This document shows positions 1-10,606 of a DNA stretch of 64,000 nt, in pieces. Position numbers and translations under genes: made by a program. Position 1 is the first letter of the stretch, and every line of letters begins with the position of its first letter. Source of the stretch: Hoplostethus atlanticus (Eukaryota; Chordata; Actinopteri; Trachichthyiformes; Trachichthyidae); the NCBI GenBank assembly GCA_034670405.1, contig JAXDDX010000144.1:977501-1041500 (forward strand), in the 5' to 3' direction. The notes below the pieces were generated by a model that saw only the letters and a list, made by a program, of their open reading frames with translations, was not told the origin of the DNA and searched no databases.

Positions 1-681
1 GAACAATGCATTTTACTGCAAATAGTCATGATGATGGGTACATGTTTTATGGGATAAAATAAAAAAGGTGACCTTTTTAGTCACAGGGCCATTAATTCAC
101 TAAACCCTGAATCTAATATCATTCACCACCAAAACTTCCAAACCTGCTGATATACACTAAATTTATGAATGATCACTGACAATTTATTATTCAGTCAATG
201 TGATAAACACAGTACACAGGCCACAGTACAAGTATGGTCTTTGTCTGTGCGTTCATTTGTGTATAACACTGATCAAATTTTGACTAAATTTGTCAGAATG
301 ATGCATCTCACCACTGCATTCATGCTTTTTATTGGCTGATGTAATAAATAAATAAATAAATATATCTACCATGTTCTGTAATGAATCAATTCCATTCAAA
401 TTTTAAAATGTTCAGCATATTCAGCAATGGTGTGCTATTACTTTTCTAAGCGATCTGGATTGATTGACTGATCTTATTTATATATTTTGCACAATTTGAA
501 GCAAGCACATCTTGAGAAAATGTAAACTTTTCTTGTCACATTATTTTTTATATCAGATGTCTGACCAGGGACCTCATTCCATTGTGTTGTCAGAGGATTT
601 TACTCAACAGTTTCACAGGTGTCAGTCTGTAACACCTGCAATTACCCTGCCTCACCCTGCCTTTAGGAGCTGCTAAACCTA
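1..681. other. Intronic or upstream sequence, nothing recognised
   Basis: AT-rich sequence without a supported gene. A short AAAT-type microsatellite lies at about 343-363. A segment at about 645-682 recurs near 36757-36793 with a few mismatches (both contain CCTGCCTCACCCTGCCTT), so it belongs to a dispersed repeat that I cannot name. Confidence 0.5.
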
Positions 682-1130
682 CAGTTCTGGCCAAGATTAT
701 TGGCACCCTTGTATTTTATGCAGATAATGTCTAATATCTTCTAAAATAATTGTATTGTATTGTATAATTATAATATTCCTTCTTAACAATTCCATGAGCA
801 CCAAACTTCTTAACATTGTGAAGTGTGGAAACAGGAATACCAAGGTCTCTAGAGATGGCCTTATAGCCTTGCGAAGGCTTATGTTTGGTGATAATAGTTT
901 TTCTGACATCCTCAGACAGCTCTTTTCTCTTCACCATTTACACAGATGACCAATGAAGCAGAACAGACTGTTTTATCACTTTAAAATGGATGGAATAGTT
1001 GGTTAATTTATACCTGCAACCTATCAGTTGAGTTGAATTACACTGCAAATGAGAATCTATTTCCTTCAACACTTGATTTGAACTGTGGATTATTGGCACT
1101 AATGGGTGCCAATAATCATGGACAATCAGA
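682..1130 (-). mobile_element. Tc1/mariner remnant (internally deleted)
   Basis: The left end follows a TA dinucleotide (680-681) and begins CAGTTCTGGCCAAGATTATT, typical of the Tc1 terminal repeats of fish. The right end at about 1100-1130 carries a degenerate inverted version (GGGTGCCAATAATCATGG). On the minus strand, 731-937 encodes about 45 residues resembling the N-terminal paired-like helix-turn-helix of Tc1 transposase (LSEDVRK, YKAISRDLGIPVSTLHN). The catalytic DDE part is missing, so the copy is non-autonomous. The right boundary is uncertain because it has diverged. Confidence 0.75.
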
Positions 1131-1201
1131 TTATTATTTTTTATTCTTATTGTTTGATCATGTGCTGTTGTAAATTGATCGATGATCTTCTAGCATGAAA
1201 A

Positions 1202-2421
1202 TAGGGCTGCCCCCTGAAAGAATCATCTGTCAGAGATTCTTCAAGTCGAGCAGTCGTTTTTTTTTTTGTGTCAGTCAGTGTGCATTAAAATAACAGGATA
1301 AAACAGATAGAAGCTTACAAAAATCCACGGGGATAACATTTCAATGAGGAATTATAAATAAGGGGAATATATATATTTTTATATTCTATTTAAAAAAAAA
1401 AATCTATGTGACAAACATGCACTGGTATATGAAACGGTGGCAGATCTGACCGAGAGTCTGTATCAAAACATTGCGCAAGGTCCAGCGCAAATGGAACGCG
1501 AGGACAGCAGCACGGAAACTGAGCCTCCTCCAAAAAAGAAAAAAAATGACAAGGAGAAGGAGATAGCCATGCTGCTGATGATGTCAACTGATCAAGAAGA
1601 ATTGGGACTGTCACTGATTCAGAACGAAATGAAGACATACTTGCAGGATCAAACAAAAGATGATGCGGGGCCACTGAACTGGTGGAGAAGAAACAAAGCT
1701 TTTATCCAAAGCTGTCCACAGCAGCCAAACGTGTACTCTGCATCCCCTCCACGTCTACACCATTGGAGCGAATATTCTCAAAGGCCGGCTTCATCGTTAA
1801 CAAGACCTGAAGTTCACTTCTCCCAAGTAATGTGGACAAACTAGTTTTCCTCTCCCACACTTAAGATTTATTTATTTTATGTTTAAAGAGAAATACAGTA
1901 GCCTATAAGCCTGAAGACAAGAAGTTATTATTTCAAAGCGCCGTGAATGCCGTGAATTTATTTAAAACGGTTTCGGTTTCATTTGTTTATTCATTTACAC
2001 GTTGTTTTTCATGTTTAAACTGAAGTGAAATTTAAAAAAACTTCGGCTATAAGAGCTTGATTTAAACAGAAACACGTGTGCTGTCTGTCTCATTATTCCG
2101 ACAAATCCATATGGTAGCGCGACATTACGCCTATATGTCGGCAATTCAAATAGGCCGTCATTCAAATCTTGCATCATATGCTGTCTTTTATTGATCTTTA
2201 GATGCTCAAAAATATGTTCCCATGACTCTGTTGCATTTGACTATGTTAATGTGCTTGAAATCATCACTGAAACGTATGCCAATGGATTTTCTGATTGCCA
2301 GATAGTCTATATTATTATATCTATATTAAAAAAAAAAAAAAAAGGAACGAATAGTCGAATCGGCGTATTGAACGGCCGAATCCGATTCGACTGACAAAAT
2401 TCTGAGTCGGGTACAGCCCTA
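1202..2421 (+). mobile_element. hAT DNA transposon with 8-bp TSD
   Basis: The ends are TAGGGCTG at 1202 and its inverse CAGCCCTA ending at 2421. The same 8-bp direct repeat CATGAAAA lies on both sides (1194-1201 and 2422-2429), which is the hAT target-site duplication length. The interior (1.2 kb) is too short for a complete transposase but keeps the C-terminal dimerisation region (separate entry). The TSD is perfect although the coding remnant is broken. That suggests either a fairly recent insertion of a deleted copy or a fortunate survival. Confidence 0.88.
1437..1866 (+). pseudogene. hAT transposase C-terminal (hATC dimerisation) remnant
   Basis: An open frame from 1437 begins with an acidic/lysine-rich stretch (PPPKKKKNDKEKE) and reaches the hAT landmark PLNWWRRNK. 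The next hATC motif, resembling the family's P-x-S-T-x-x-E-R-x-F-S block, is read in another frame (TSTPLERIFSKAGFIVNKT, about 1755-1805). It is followed by an in-frame stop and then NVDKLVFL. At least one frameshift and one stop therefore break the domain. DDE-containing parts are absent. This is a decayed ZBED/hobo-Ac-type transposase fragment and is not expected to be functional. Confidence 0.8.
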
Positions 2422-2441
2422 CATGAAAATGGCAAACTTTA

Positions 2442-2911
2442 AATATACCCTTGATGCCACGATAAGAACTGACAGCATCCAGCCTGTGTGCTTGCAAAGC
2501 GAGTTGCTAACAACCCGTCGTCAGTCCTGTTAATGTGAAAGTGGAATTCGGTTCATGTGGTGCCAAAAAACTATCATCTTCAAATTCTGAGCCTTGCCCA
2601 TGACTCCAATTTTTCTAGGTGTTGAAAAAAAAGCTACTACCATGTCAAACGCCATATCTTTTGGCCTGGGTTGAAGGCAGGATGTAGTAAAGTATAGTCA
2701 TTTGTCCAGACTGGCCAAGGCTCTAATTTTATGTCGATAGTAACCCTTTTTTCAGATCGTGGCAAATCCAGCCCTTACCACTGGGAATCCCAGGGTGCAT
2801 TAGAATGATTCCACTCCAAGTCAATGCTTTGTAAATTCTGCCTTGAGTCGGGCCTAGAGTGGGATGAGGGTCTCCCACTCCTCCTATGTACCGTAAGGAA
2901 AACCACGCAAG
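2442..2911 (+). repeat. Long inverted repeat, left copy
   Basis: This 470-bp segment (from ATACCCTTGATGCCACGATA to the CCACGCAAG region) recurs in inverted orientation at 7330-7812 with scattered substitutions. It lies 20 bp past the end of the hAT element. No coding motif or terminal repeat identifies its family. It lies upstream of coding exons 3090-3153 and 4479-4625, and the partner copy lies downstream of them. Confidence 0.85.
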
Positions 2912-3089
2912 AGTCCCTAGGGTTTAGTTATTGAATATCAGCAATATATCAGTATTGGCCGTCAAAAACTCAACAAATTGTTTAAATCCTAGCATCAGAT
3001 GTCTTCAGTTTTTTTTAGTTTTTTTTTTACAGTTAAAAAGACTTTCAATACTATTTTGCTTGTTTCTTTGTTTCTGTCTGTCTCTGCAG

Positions 3090-3153
3090 AATGCAGGGGA
3101 CATTGAGAGCACCCTGAACATCCTCAATGTTCTGGATGAACTGCTGTCGGCTG
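3090..3153 (+). CDS. agbl1: AGBL1 (CCP4) exon a, armadillo-like region
   Basis: The exon follows TCTCTGCAG and ends before GTAAGC. It encodes 21 residues (NAGDIESTLNILNVLDELLS...) plus one base (exit phase 1). In human AGBL1 the equivalent segment leads into a cytosine-poor [13 protein letters not shown] block, which is exactly what the next exon encodes here. The family is the cytosolic carboxypeptidases, which shorten polyglutamate side chains and tails on tubulin and other proteins in the cytosol. This exon belongs to the N-terminal helical-repeat portion, not the catalytic domain. Upstream exons with the start codon are not visible in the window. Confidence 0.85.
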
Positions 3154-3953
3154 GTAAGCTGTGATAACATCAACTCTGTACTTTTCACCCTCAGATTCTT
3201 TTACACTGTAATGTATAATCAGTCAATGATGTTCAATGCATTCCAGGAGTTATTTTGTGTTCAAATGTTGTAATTTAGTTTTTTGTTGTACCCACATTAC
3301 CTCAACCTGCCTCGACCACTTCAGTTAGTGCATTGATACATTTGGTGGAGAAAGCAGTAGTGATAGCAGAATGTGAGTTTTCCACTTTCAGTTGAGAAAA
3401 ACCCACTTACGCAAAATAAACTTCTTGTGGCCAGAATTTTGCATTCTGATCTACTGAGGCTACTGTTGGTGGAGAAATTGATATATTTTCCTCTTCTGCG
3501 ATGGATTTCTCCCTGTATCATTATTGAACGTCGGTGCAAAATGGTGGGTCTAGAAAGAAGCCTTTGCTGTTTGCTGCTGAGGGGATACCATTGATGTTGT
3601 AGATGGCTGAAAATTTGTCTCCTATCAAACTCCATTGTAGCTGCGCTCGAAATATCTCAACATGACGCCATGTCATCTACATTTGGTCACTTATCCGCGG
3701 GAATGAGAAAAATATACCACCAAACAAAATGGCCAATAGCTGTTATACAACAGTGTTAAAGTGTTTTAAGGTGGATGTTTTCTTTAGATTTAGATATTTT
3801 CTAATAGAAAAATATTAAAGAAAGAACTGTCAAATGCTGAAAAAATTAAAATACCAAGGCATAGATTCAAATGGGTTGCTTAGATTTGCAATAACAGGAG
3901 ATTAAATGTTTCAGTGATGTGGTTAAAATCAACTACTTTACTACTACTACTCC

Positions 3954-3988
<35 letters not shown>

Positions 3989-4478
3989 TATAAATAATAC
4001 AGCTCTATATATTATTTGTAGACTAGAAAATATAACTCCATTATATAGCGGTTATAGATGATAATAATAATATATGTATCACTATTAGTCTAATAATAAT
4101 AATAATACATTTTATTTGTATAGTGCTTTTCTAAGAACTCAAAGACGCTTTACATTAAAATCACAAAGGATAAAAACACATTCAAGATTACAATAAAATA
4201 GAGAGAATAAGAAAACAGTCAAATGCTGGCGAAAAGAAAATTAGGAGAAGGTGCAAAATTTCAGACATTAAAAGCAATAATAATATTATTGGATGCATTA
4301 TGTTTAGTACCCCCCAGTTGCTCTATTCTTATTTAGATTCCATTATTCTTTGCTGTATCCTATTGCAACAACCTAATTTTCACCCATTTCATGAAAATCA
4401 CCAAAGTTGTATTTTTTTTTTTTTGTATTTTTAACCCTGTCAATAACCAACCATTTGCTCTCCTCTCTCTTTGTTTAG
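3154..4478 (+). other. Intron with AAT microsatellite
   Basis: Intron between the first two exons. A (TAA)n tract lies at about 3953-3988 and further AAT-rich sequence runs to about 4110. The region 4100-4300 has the look of a dispersed repeat (TTTATTTGTATAGTGCTTTT) but was not classified. No gene is seen. Confidence 0.6.
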
Positions 4479-4625
4479 GCACAGATCGTCGTATCCACTA
4501 TATGATCAGTAAAGGTGGAAGCGAGGCCTTGCTGACTGCCCTGGTCAGCACCGGCCGCAGCTTCAGCCCCAACTACACCATACTACTGCCTCTACTGCAC
4601 CTACTGGCAAAGGTTGGACTTAGAG
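4479..4625 (+). CDS. agbl1: AGBL1 (CCP4) exon b
   Basis: The exon follows TTTGTTTAG and ends before GTGAGG. Entry phase 1 and exit phase 1 fit its neighbours. It encodes [19 protein letters not shown] and ends LLAKVGLR, an almost word-for-word match to the remembered AGBL1 segment. The paralogue AGTPBP1 has GGGRRVSFLVTKGGSQILL at this place. This exon is the best single argument for AGBL1. The encoded helices belong to the armadillo-like N-terminal domain. A (GA)n tract begins only 17 nt after the donor site. Confidence 0.93.
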
Positions 4626-4638
4626 GTGAGGATGGCTG

Positions 4639-4642
<4 letters not shown>

Positions 4643-4678
<36 letters not shown>
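4643..4678 (+). repeat. (GA)n microsatellite
   Basis: About 17 uninterrupted GA units, just downstream of a splice donor (4626). Confidence 0.95.
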
Positions 4679-4680
<2 letters not shown>

Positions 4681-5068
4681 GACAGTTAGGCAGATGAGGT
4701 GTATAAGTGGGAGTAGGGAATAGAGGCAGTTACATCACAAATCACAACCATGCTTGGCATCTTCATGGAGATCCAGTGGAGCATTGGCTATTCCCTAATA
4801 ATGGCTAAATATGTAACAATCAGGCTGCCGCATGCCCACTCATCTTTATGCTATTAACTAGCACTAGCTGCTAAAAGATATTGTTGGTACAATTTAAGAG
4901 GATTGACAGTAATTAGCAAAACGTAGGCTAGCTATGTGATCAGGTTGGTCAGATTAATGTTACAAATTGTCTTTCTTTAATTTATTTAACGTTTCCCGTC
5001 AGAATAAGCTGTAGTGAAGTTAATGTAATTTGCTTACCCTGGAGCAGTGGTTGAAATTAAGTTTGAAT

Positions 5069-5810
5069 TGAATCAGAATCAGAATCAGAATCACATTTAT
5101 TGGCCAAGTACATTTGCACATACTGCCATGGGGAAGAAGCTGTTCAAGTGCTGGGAGGTTTTGGTCTTGACAGACCGCAGCCTCCTGCCAGAGGGGAGAA
5201 GTTCGAGAAGGGAGTGTCCAGGGTGAGAAGGGTCAGCCATGATCCTTCCAGCCTGCTTCCTGATCCTAGAGGCATACAAGCGGTGGCAGGTCACAGCTGA
5301 TCACCTTCTCTGCTGACCGGATGATGTGCTGCAGTCTGGCTTTGTCCCTGGCAGTGGCACCAGCAAACCAGCAAATGGTGATAGATGTGGTGAGGATGGA
5401 CTCAATGATGGCCGTAGAACTGGGCCATCATTATCTGCGGCAGGTTGAACTCCTTCAGCTGCTGTAGGAAGTAGGAAGTACATCCTCTGCTGGGCCTTCT
5501 TGGTGATGGAGCTCATGAGGTCCTGGGTTATGGTGATGCCCAGGAATCTGAATGACTCCAGAGTGCTGACAGGGGAGCCACACAGGGTGAGGGGTGGGGT
5601 GGGGGCCGGGCTCCTCCTGAAGTCCACTACCATCTCTACAGTCTTTAGATTGTTCAGCTCTAGGTTGTTAAGGCTGCACCAGGAAGCCTCCCTGCGTTAG
5701 GCAGACTCATCCCCATCAGAAATTAATCCAATGAGGGTTGTATCGTCTGCAAACTTCAGGAGCTTGACGGACTGGCGACTTGAACACAGAGCTGAGTCCG
5801 GCGTAGATCC
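5069..5810 (-). mobile_element. CR1/Rex-type LINE, 5'-truncated
   Basis: The left edge has the tandem tail AATCAGAATCAGAATCAGAA, read as repeated GATTCT on the minus strand. Such short tandem tails are typical of CR1/L2-group LINEs. The minus strand encodes the end of a reverse transcriptase ORF: VVDFRRSPAPTPPLTLCGSPV and FRFLGITITQDL at about 5540-5635, KKAQQRMYFL, then DPSHPGHSLLELLPSGRRLRS and KTSQHLNSFFPMA at about 5100-5250. The pieces are split by frameshifts and deletions. A segment of the same family recurs at 35325-35392. Confidence 0.85.
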
Positions 5811-5965
5811 ATTACATTACATTACATTACAGGCATTTGACAGACGCTTTTATCCAAAGCGACTTACAATAAGTGCATTCAACATAGGTAGGCAAGAGAA
5901 TCACTAGTCACCAGAAATCATAAGTGCATTTCCTTCCAAAACAAGCAAACCAACCACACACACAC
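5811..5965 (-). mobile_element. L2-type LINE 3' tail fragment
   Basis: Begins with tandem ATTAC units and continues TTTTATCCAAAGCGACTTAC, the same 3' end as the L2 copy at 13164-14075 (matching through ATAGGTAGGCAAGAGAA and the CACCAGAAAT block). It abuts the CR1/Rex-type fragment directly. Only the 3' untranslated part is present. Confidence 0.8.
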
Positions 5966-6139
5966 TCATAGTTGTGAACTTAGGCGTGCTGGAAGTCGGG
6001 CATAGGTCTAATTGTGGAGAAATTGGTATATAAAGACAGTTATGCTGCTAAAGGGTTTCCTAAGTCCCTTTAACATAAGGTAATCTTATTTGTTTTCATG
6101 AGTACTAAAACATACAGGAAATTTAGTTTTTCAAGCCTT

Positions 6140-7262
6140 TTAAAGGTCTTATCGCAATAGCGTCTAATTAGTCACCGGTGGACAGCCTGCAGCAAATCGC
6201 CTTGAACAATTCATAAAATGATTACACCGTGGTGCAGCCCGTCCAGAGCGGAGAATTGTGCTTGTAACCCTGACCCAGGAATTGGAAGATCGGCTCAGTC
6301 GGCAGTCGCGAAACGGGCTCAATGGCTGCAACGTAATCTGTCGGGGCATAGCCGTGCGGTCAAAGTACGTCCACTAAAAGTGCTTGATTTTGCCACTGAC
6401 AGGCTCAGATTGTTATTCGTGTGTCTGACAAGTGTCTGACAACATTACTGAAAGGATCGCTTCAGAAATAGACCTTTTTTTAACCAGAAAACTAAAGTCT
6501 AGCTCAAGGAGAAGTCCCGCTCTGAAATGGATGGTGGACAAAGGTAGTCTTACTTCTTCTTCTGGTACTTCTTCCAACAAGTCAACCCTCTTGCTTTCAT
6601 AGACCACCTTTGTCACATTTCCAACAACTCTGAACTCTCAACTCTGACAAAGGTGGTCTATGAAAGCAAGAGGGTTGACTTGTTGCAAGAAGAGGATGGT
6701 GTAAACATAAATCAGCATTGGAGACGTGTGTTGGAGTATAGAAAGCGTAGTTTAGAGTATTTGTTTTTCCCAAAGATAAAAAACAACAACAATGGTTCGT
6801 TTTTGCGCATTTCCGAACTGTGCCAACAAAATGTTGAGGAAAACTTTGCGCAGCTTTCATAGAATACCTTTGTCAGGTTTCTACCGTCCTCTTCCTGCAA
6901 CAAGTGAACCCTCTCGCTATAGACTACCTTTGTCCACCGTCCATTTCAGAGCGGGACTTCTCCTTGAGCTAGACTTTAGTTTTCTGGTTAAAAAAAGGTC
7001 TATTTCTGTAGCGATCCTTTCAATAATGTTGTCAGACACACGAATAACAATCTGAGCCTGTCAGTGGCAAAATCAAGCACTTTTAGTGGACGTACTTTGA
7101 CCGCGCGCCTGTGCCCCGACAGATTACGTTGCAGCCATTGAGCCCGTTTCGCGACTGCCAACTGAGCCGATCTACCGGAGCAATTCCGAACCTTCTTGGA
7201 CCTATTTTGCGGTATAATAGGCGATTTTGTGGCCATAGAGGCCAGGTTTAAAAATCCCGGAA
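6140..7262. mobile_element. THAP-bearing foldback DNA element
   Basis: Segments 6279-6545 and 6935-7210 are near-perfect inverted repeats of about 270 bp. Inside them, 6577-6612 and 6645-6685 form a second, smaller inverted pair around the sequence AAAGGTGGTCTATGAAAGCA. The right end reads ...GTCCTTTAA, so a TTAA target is possible, and the left edge is near TTTTAAAGG at 6138-6146. The right arm is closely related to 14555-14886. A THAP-type zinc-finger start lies in the centre (separate entry). These traits suggest a non-autonomous Kolobok-like or P-like element. The left boundary is uncertain. Confidence 0.7.
6792..6878 (+). pseudogene. THAP zinc-finger N-terminus remnant
   Basis: The frame from ATG at 6792 encodes MVRFCAFPNCANK...LRSFHRIPLS. 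This has the start of a THAP domain: methionine near the first cysteine, C-x4-C spacing, then SFHR(I/L)PL. In THAP proteins the second zinc ligands (C, H) follow about 40-50 residues later. Here the frame runs into the right arm of the foldback and those ligands are missing. It is a DNA-binding domain fragment captured in or left over in a transposon, not a working gene. Confidence 0.6.
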
Positions 7263-7329
7263 TTGTCCTTTAAGCAGCCTCAAAGGACAGTGCACTGTGT
7301 GGCTAAACACTAAGTATGTGGGGTTAAAC

Positions 7330-7812
7330 CCCTTGCGTGGTTCCCCTTACGGTACATAGGAGGAGCGGGAGACCCTCATCCCACTCTAGGCCTGACTCAA
7401 GGCAGAATTTACAAAGCATCATTCTAATGCACCTTGGGATTCCCGGTGGTAAGGGCTGGATTTGCCACGACCTGAAAGAAGGGTTACTATTGACATAAAA
7501 TTAGAGCCTTGGTCGGTCTGGACAAATGACTATACTTGACTACATCTACCTTCAACCCAGGCCAAAAGATATGGTGTTTGACATGATGGTAGTTTTTTTT
7601 TTTAACACCTAGACACCCAGAAAATTTGGAGTCAAGGGCAAGGCTCAGAATTTGAAGATGATACCGAGTTTCACATTAACACATCATTATGTCTTCATTC
7701 ATCCGCCTTGCTTATATTAAACGGGCCTGGCGAAGGGTTGTCAGCAACTCGCTTTGCAAGCACACAGGCTGGATGCTGTCGGTTCTTATCGTGGCATCGA
7801 GGGTATATTTAC
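7330..7812 (-). repeat. Long inverted repeat, right copy
   Basis: Inverse of 2442-2911. Shared landmarks read on the minus strand include GATGCCACGATAAGAAC, CAGCCTGTGTGCTTGCAAAG and CTCCTATGTACCGTAAGG. It differs by scattered substitutions and has about 25 nt of extra sequence (GTCTTCATTCATCCGCCTTG region). It starts about 70 nt beyond the THAP foldback element. Confidence 0.85.
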
Positions 7813-8267
7813 GATAATTTTATTCAATCGGGAAGAAAACCTCTTGTAGCCTACAAATATGGTACGCATATGCGTGTTCCAATGAAATTTAAAATGCCAT
7901 TCCTAATTTCAGCCACGCATGCGTACTGGCGTACCACTTATGTGCACCCCACTTTTATACACACAATGCAGGTAATTCAAAAGGTGTCACTGTTTTTCAA
8001 CAAATGAGAAAACAAATGAGAATGAGAAGTTATGACAACTTATATATAGGATTTGCAAAAATGTGTTGTATTCCACAGAAGGTCCACAGAAGGCTGTACT
8101 TATGTACAGAAAGTGTCTAGATGCACAGACGTGCTGGAAAAAACTGTTCACCTTATTAAATATATTCAGCTGATGATGTGTGATGATGTGTTAATTAACT
8201 TTGACCTTACTTAATATGTTTATTTGTAAATGCGTATGTGTGTGTATGTGTGCGTGTATGTAACCAG

Positions 8268-8399
8268 ACCGTCGTATAGGTTTGAAGGCGATGGAGGGTG
8301 ATGCTGTGCTGCTGACTCTGAATCTACTGAAAAAGAACAGCAAACATGCCAGGAGGGCTGCAGCCTGCCTTTGGGTCATCCAAGTCTTCTGTTCATCAG
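8268..8399 (+). CDS. agbl1: AGBL1 (CCP4) exon c
   Basis: This exon reads through no long open frame of its own and was found by splice logic. The acceptor is ...TGTAACCAG and the donor is GTAGGA at 8400. With entry phase 1 it encodes DRRIGLKAMEGDAVLLTLNL and continues through an alanine/arginine helix to QVFCSS. The corresponding human AGBL1 segment reads DKK-GRKALELEAL...LWALRVFASS. Exit phase is 1. The armadillo-like helical character continues. The upstream intron is 3.6 kb and filled by LINE, THAP foldback and inverted repeat sequences. Confidence 0.9.
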
Positions 8400-8862
8400 G
8401 TAGGAACACACACACACACCAGGGTGAGAAATGAGGGAACAAAAATTCCCCCAATAATTAGGAGTGCCCTTTTTCCCATTTCACGTTATTCGTTGAATTG
8501 TCAAACATTCATGTGTGAATGTGACTACTGTCCCCCATGGGCCACCATAAGTGACTTGTGGGAGCCTATTACTGGGTGATTCTTTCCAGCCTGAAGCAGT
8601 GAAAAATGCTGGCAACTAGCAGCCAGTAGCAGAGGAAAATGCTGGCCCACACAAACCACAACCTCCACTAAAAATTAAACAACCAATATGGTAAAAAAAA
8701 CTCGACAATAGAGGGGTGGAAGAGATTCCAAAAAATTACAAATATTCAGTGTTTTAGAATTTTTTTCTTGTCAAAATATATTCATGCATACTTGCATTAT
8801 AATCAATTCAGGTGAAAGACTTTCCATAGACTACCCCTGTAGTCAGTTATACAATAAATATA

Positions 8863-9215
8863 GTTCAAAGTACAAAGTTCAAGTTCAAAGGTTTATTTGT
8901 CACATAGTAATACAAACGTGCAGTGAAATGCACGCTGGTATACTCAATCACTATGCTAAGTAAAAAGGAAAATGGGGCTAAACTAAGATAATTTAACAAT
9001 AAAATAAATATATAGACAATATGGACATGTAAATTAAGCAATAGAAAGTCACTTATGTACATGTGCAAAATGAATGTGCAATGTAAAAAAATGTAAAAAA
9101 CAAACCAGAGTGCAAAAAAAGATGTGCAAGCTATGAAAAGATGTGCAAGTTATAAAAAGATGTGCAACTTAAATATGTAATCAGGTGGACAGCATGAGGA
9201 TTGAGGATTGAGGAT
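8863..9215 (-). mobile_element. CR1/Rex-type LINE 3' UTR fragment
   Basis: Starts with AGTTCAAAG-type tail repeats (8863-8892), followed by TTTATTTGTCACATAGTAAT and GTGCAGTGAAATG. This is the same 3' UTR as the LINE beginning at 44701 (TTTATTTGTCACATACACAC, GTGCAGTGAAATG). No coding part remains. A run of GATGTGCAA repeats occurs at 9120-9170. Confidence 0.75.
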
Positions 9216-9419
9216 ATGAGATTTTTACTAAAAGGCCAACGTTGGGCCAATATACGCATATTGAAACAGACAGATTGATCAAGTAACATGACCATATACA
9301 TACATTTCTCATGACAAATCATAACTCCAATGGCTTGACTTTACACATCCAGCTTCTCACTATATGCTAGTTGCCAATCAAAAGTAATCTATATAGAATC
9401 CACAGTGATATATTGAGCA

Positions 9420-9637
9420 TGGCCGGTTTAACCCACCTGGGGGCCCTGGGGCAAACATGTCCACTGGCTGAGCACATTTTCCAATTGAAATTAGTACCGC
9501 AAACATATCTATACATGAATGCGGTACCCCGTAAAAAAAATACGGCATCCCCAACCTTTCGAAGCCCCTGGTAGCCCACCATGGTCCGGGGCCCTGGGGG
9601 AACTTTCCCTCCTTGCCCGGTCGATAATCCAGCCTTG
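9420..9637. mobile_element. Small non-autonomous DNA element (MITE), probably hAT-like
   Basis: A GC-rich 218-bp block has weakly matching inverted ends (TGGCCGGTTTAACC and AAGGCTGGATTATCGACC). It lies between direct repeats ATATTGAGCA at 9410-9419 and 9638-9647. The repeat is 10 bp, longer than the 8 bp of hAT, possibly by chance. No coding capacity. Confidence 0.55.
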
Positions 9638-10163
9638 ATATTGAGCACTAAATGGGAGAGACAAACTACATACCAAATACTGACTTTAAACTTCAAAAGC
9701 CTTTCAGATCTAGAACCAATAAAACCAGGAAACCATACTGCATGGCAGAAATCCCATGATCCCATAATCTTTAGGGATATTTTGAATTGCGTAAGTAGGG
9801 AATCTGAAGATGCAACAGCTTATTGTGTCTAGGATATGATGAATAAAACCCTCACAGGAATGTCAGCTGCCGCTAGTGCTGTGTGCATGTAAATACACTC
9901 ATTGCTCATGCAACCAAGCACAGTTTTCAGATAAGCAAAAAAAAAAAAAACTATATAAACTATTACATTGACAATTTCTTGGTCCATTGTAAAAAACAAA
10001 ACAAAAAGAGACTTCATATCTCTTCATACCTCTGAGATGTATAAAATATCAGAATCCAGGCAGAAGCATCAGTGGTAACATTAACAGGAGAAGCTGTGCA
10101 TATTTAAACCAGACACTGTAACTTTCTTGTCATGTAACTAAAATGGATAGAAAAGTATGATGC

Positions 10164-10606
10164 TGTTAGGAATTATTTCTTGGTCGTGGTGATGAACGTA
10201 AGAAGAAAGCAGCAACAAACTACGTCTCAGGATTCAATGAGTATTTAATACTCAAGGGAGAAATATCCGGCAGCATCACTGCCTACAAGGATAATCTAAA
10301 GAACACCAAGCAGATACAGTTCCTTTATATAGACATCCATGTGATATTTTACATAGACCCTTTCATCCCCCTCAGCCTCTGTCTGTCGTCCCTATGATAA
10401 TTGAGTAGAGTGGAAGTAGTTCTGTCTCACCTTCCTCTAGACCTGTGAACACCATGTCTCCTGTGCTAATTTCCAATTGATCAAAGGCAACCAACAGGCC
10501 TGTATTGTATTGTAGAAGAGGCCTCCAGACGGCCTTAATGTATTGTATTTTAGTGTCTTGCCGAGACAAGACAATCTTGCCTCGGCCAAATATACAATTC
10601 CCAACA
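10164..10606. mobile_element. Probable solo LTR
   Basis: A 443-bp block begins TGTTAGGAATT and ends with the inverted AATTCCCAACA, the TG...CA ends with short inverted termini of an LTR. The direct repeat ATGC lies on both sides (10160-10163 and 10607-10610). A second copy or internal region was not seen in the window. Elements with 4-bp duplications include some gypsy-type LTR retrotransposons. The family is not identified. Confidence 0.65.
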
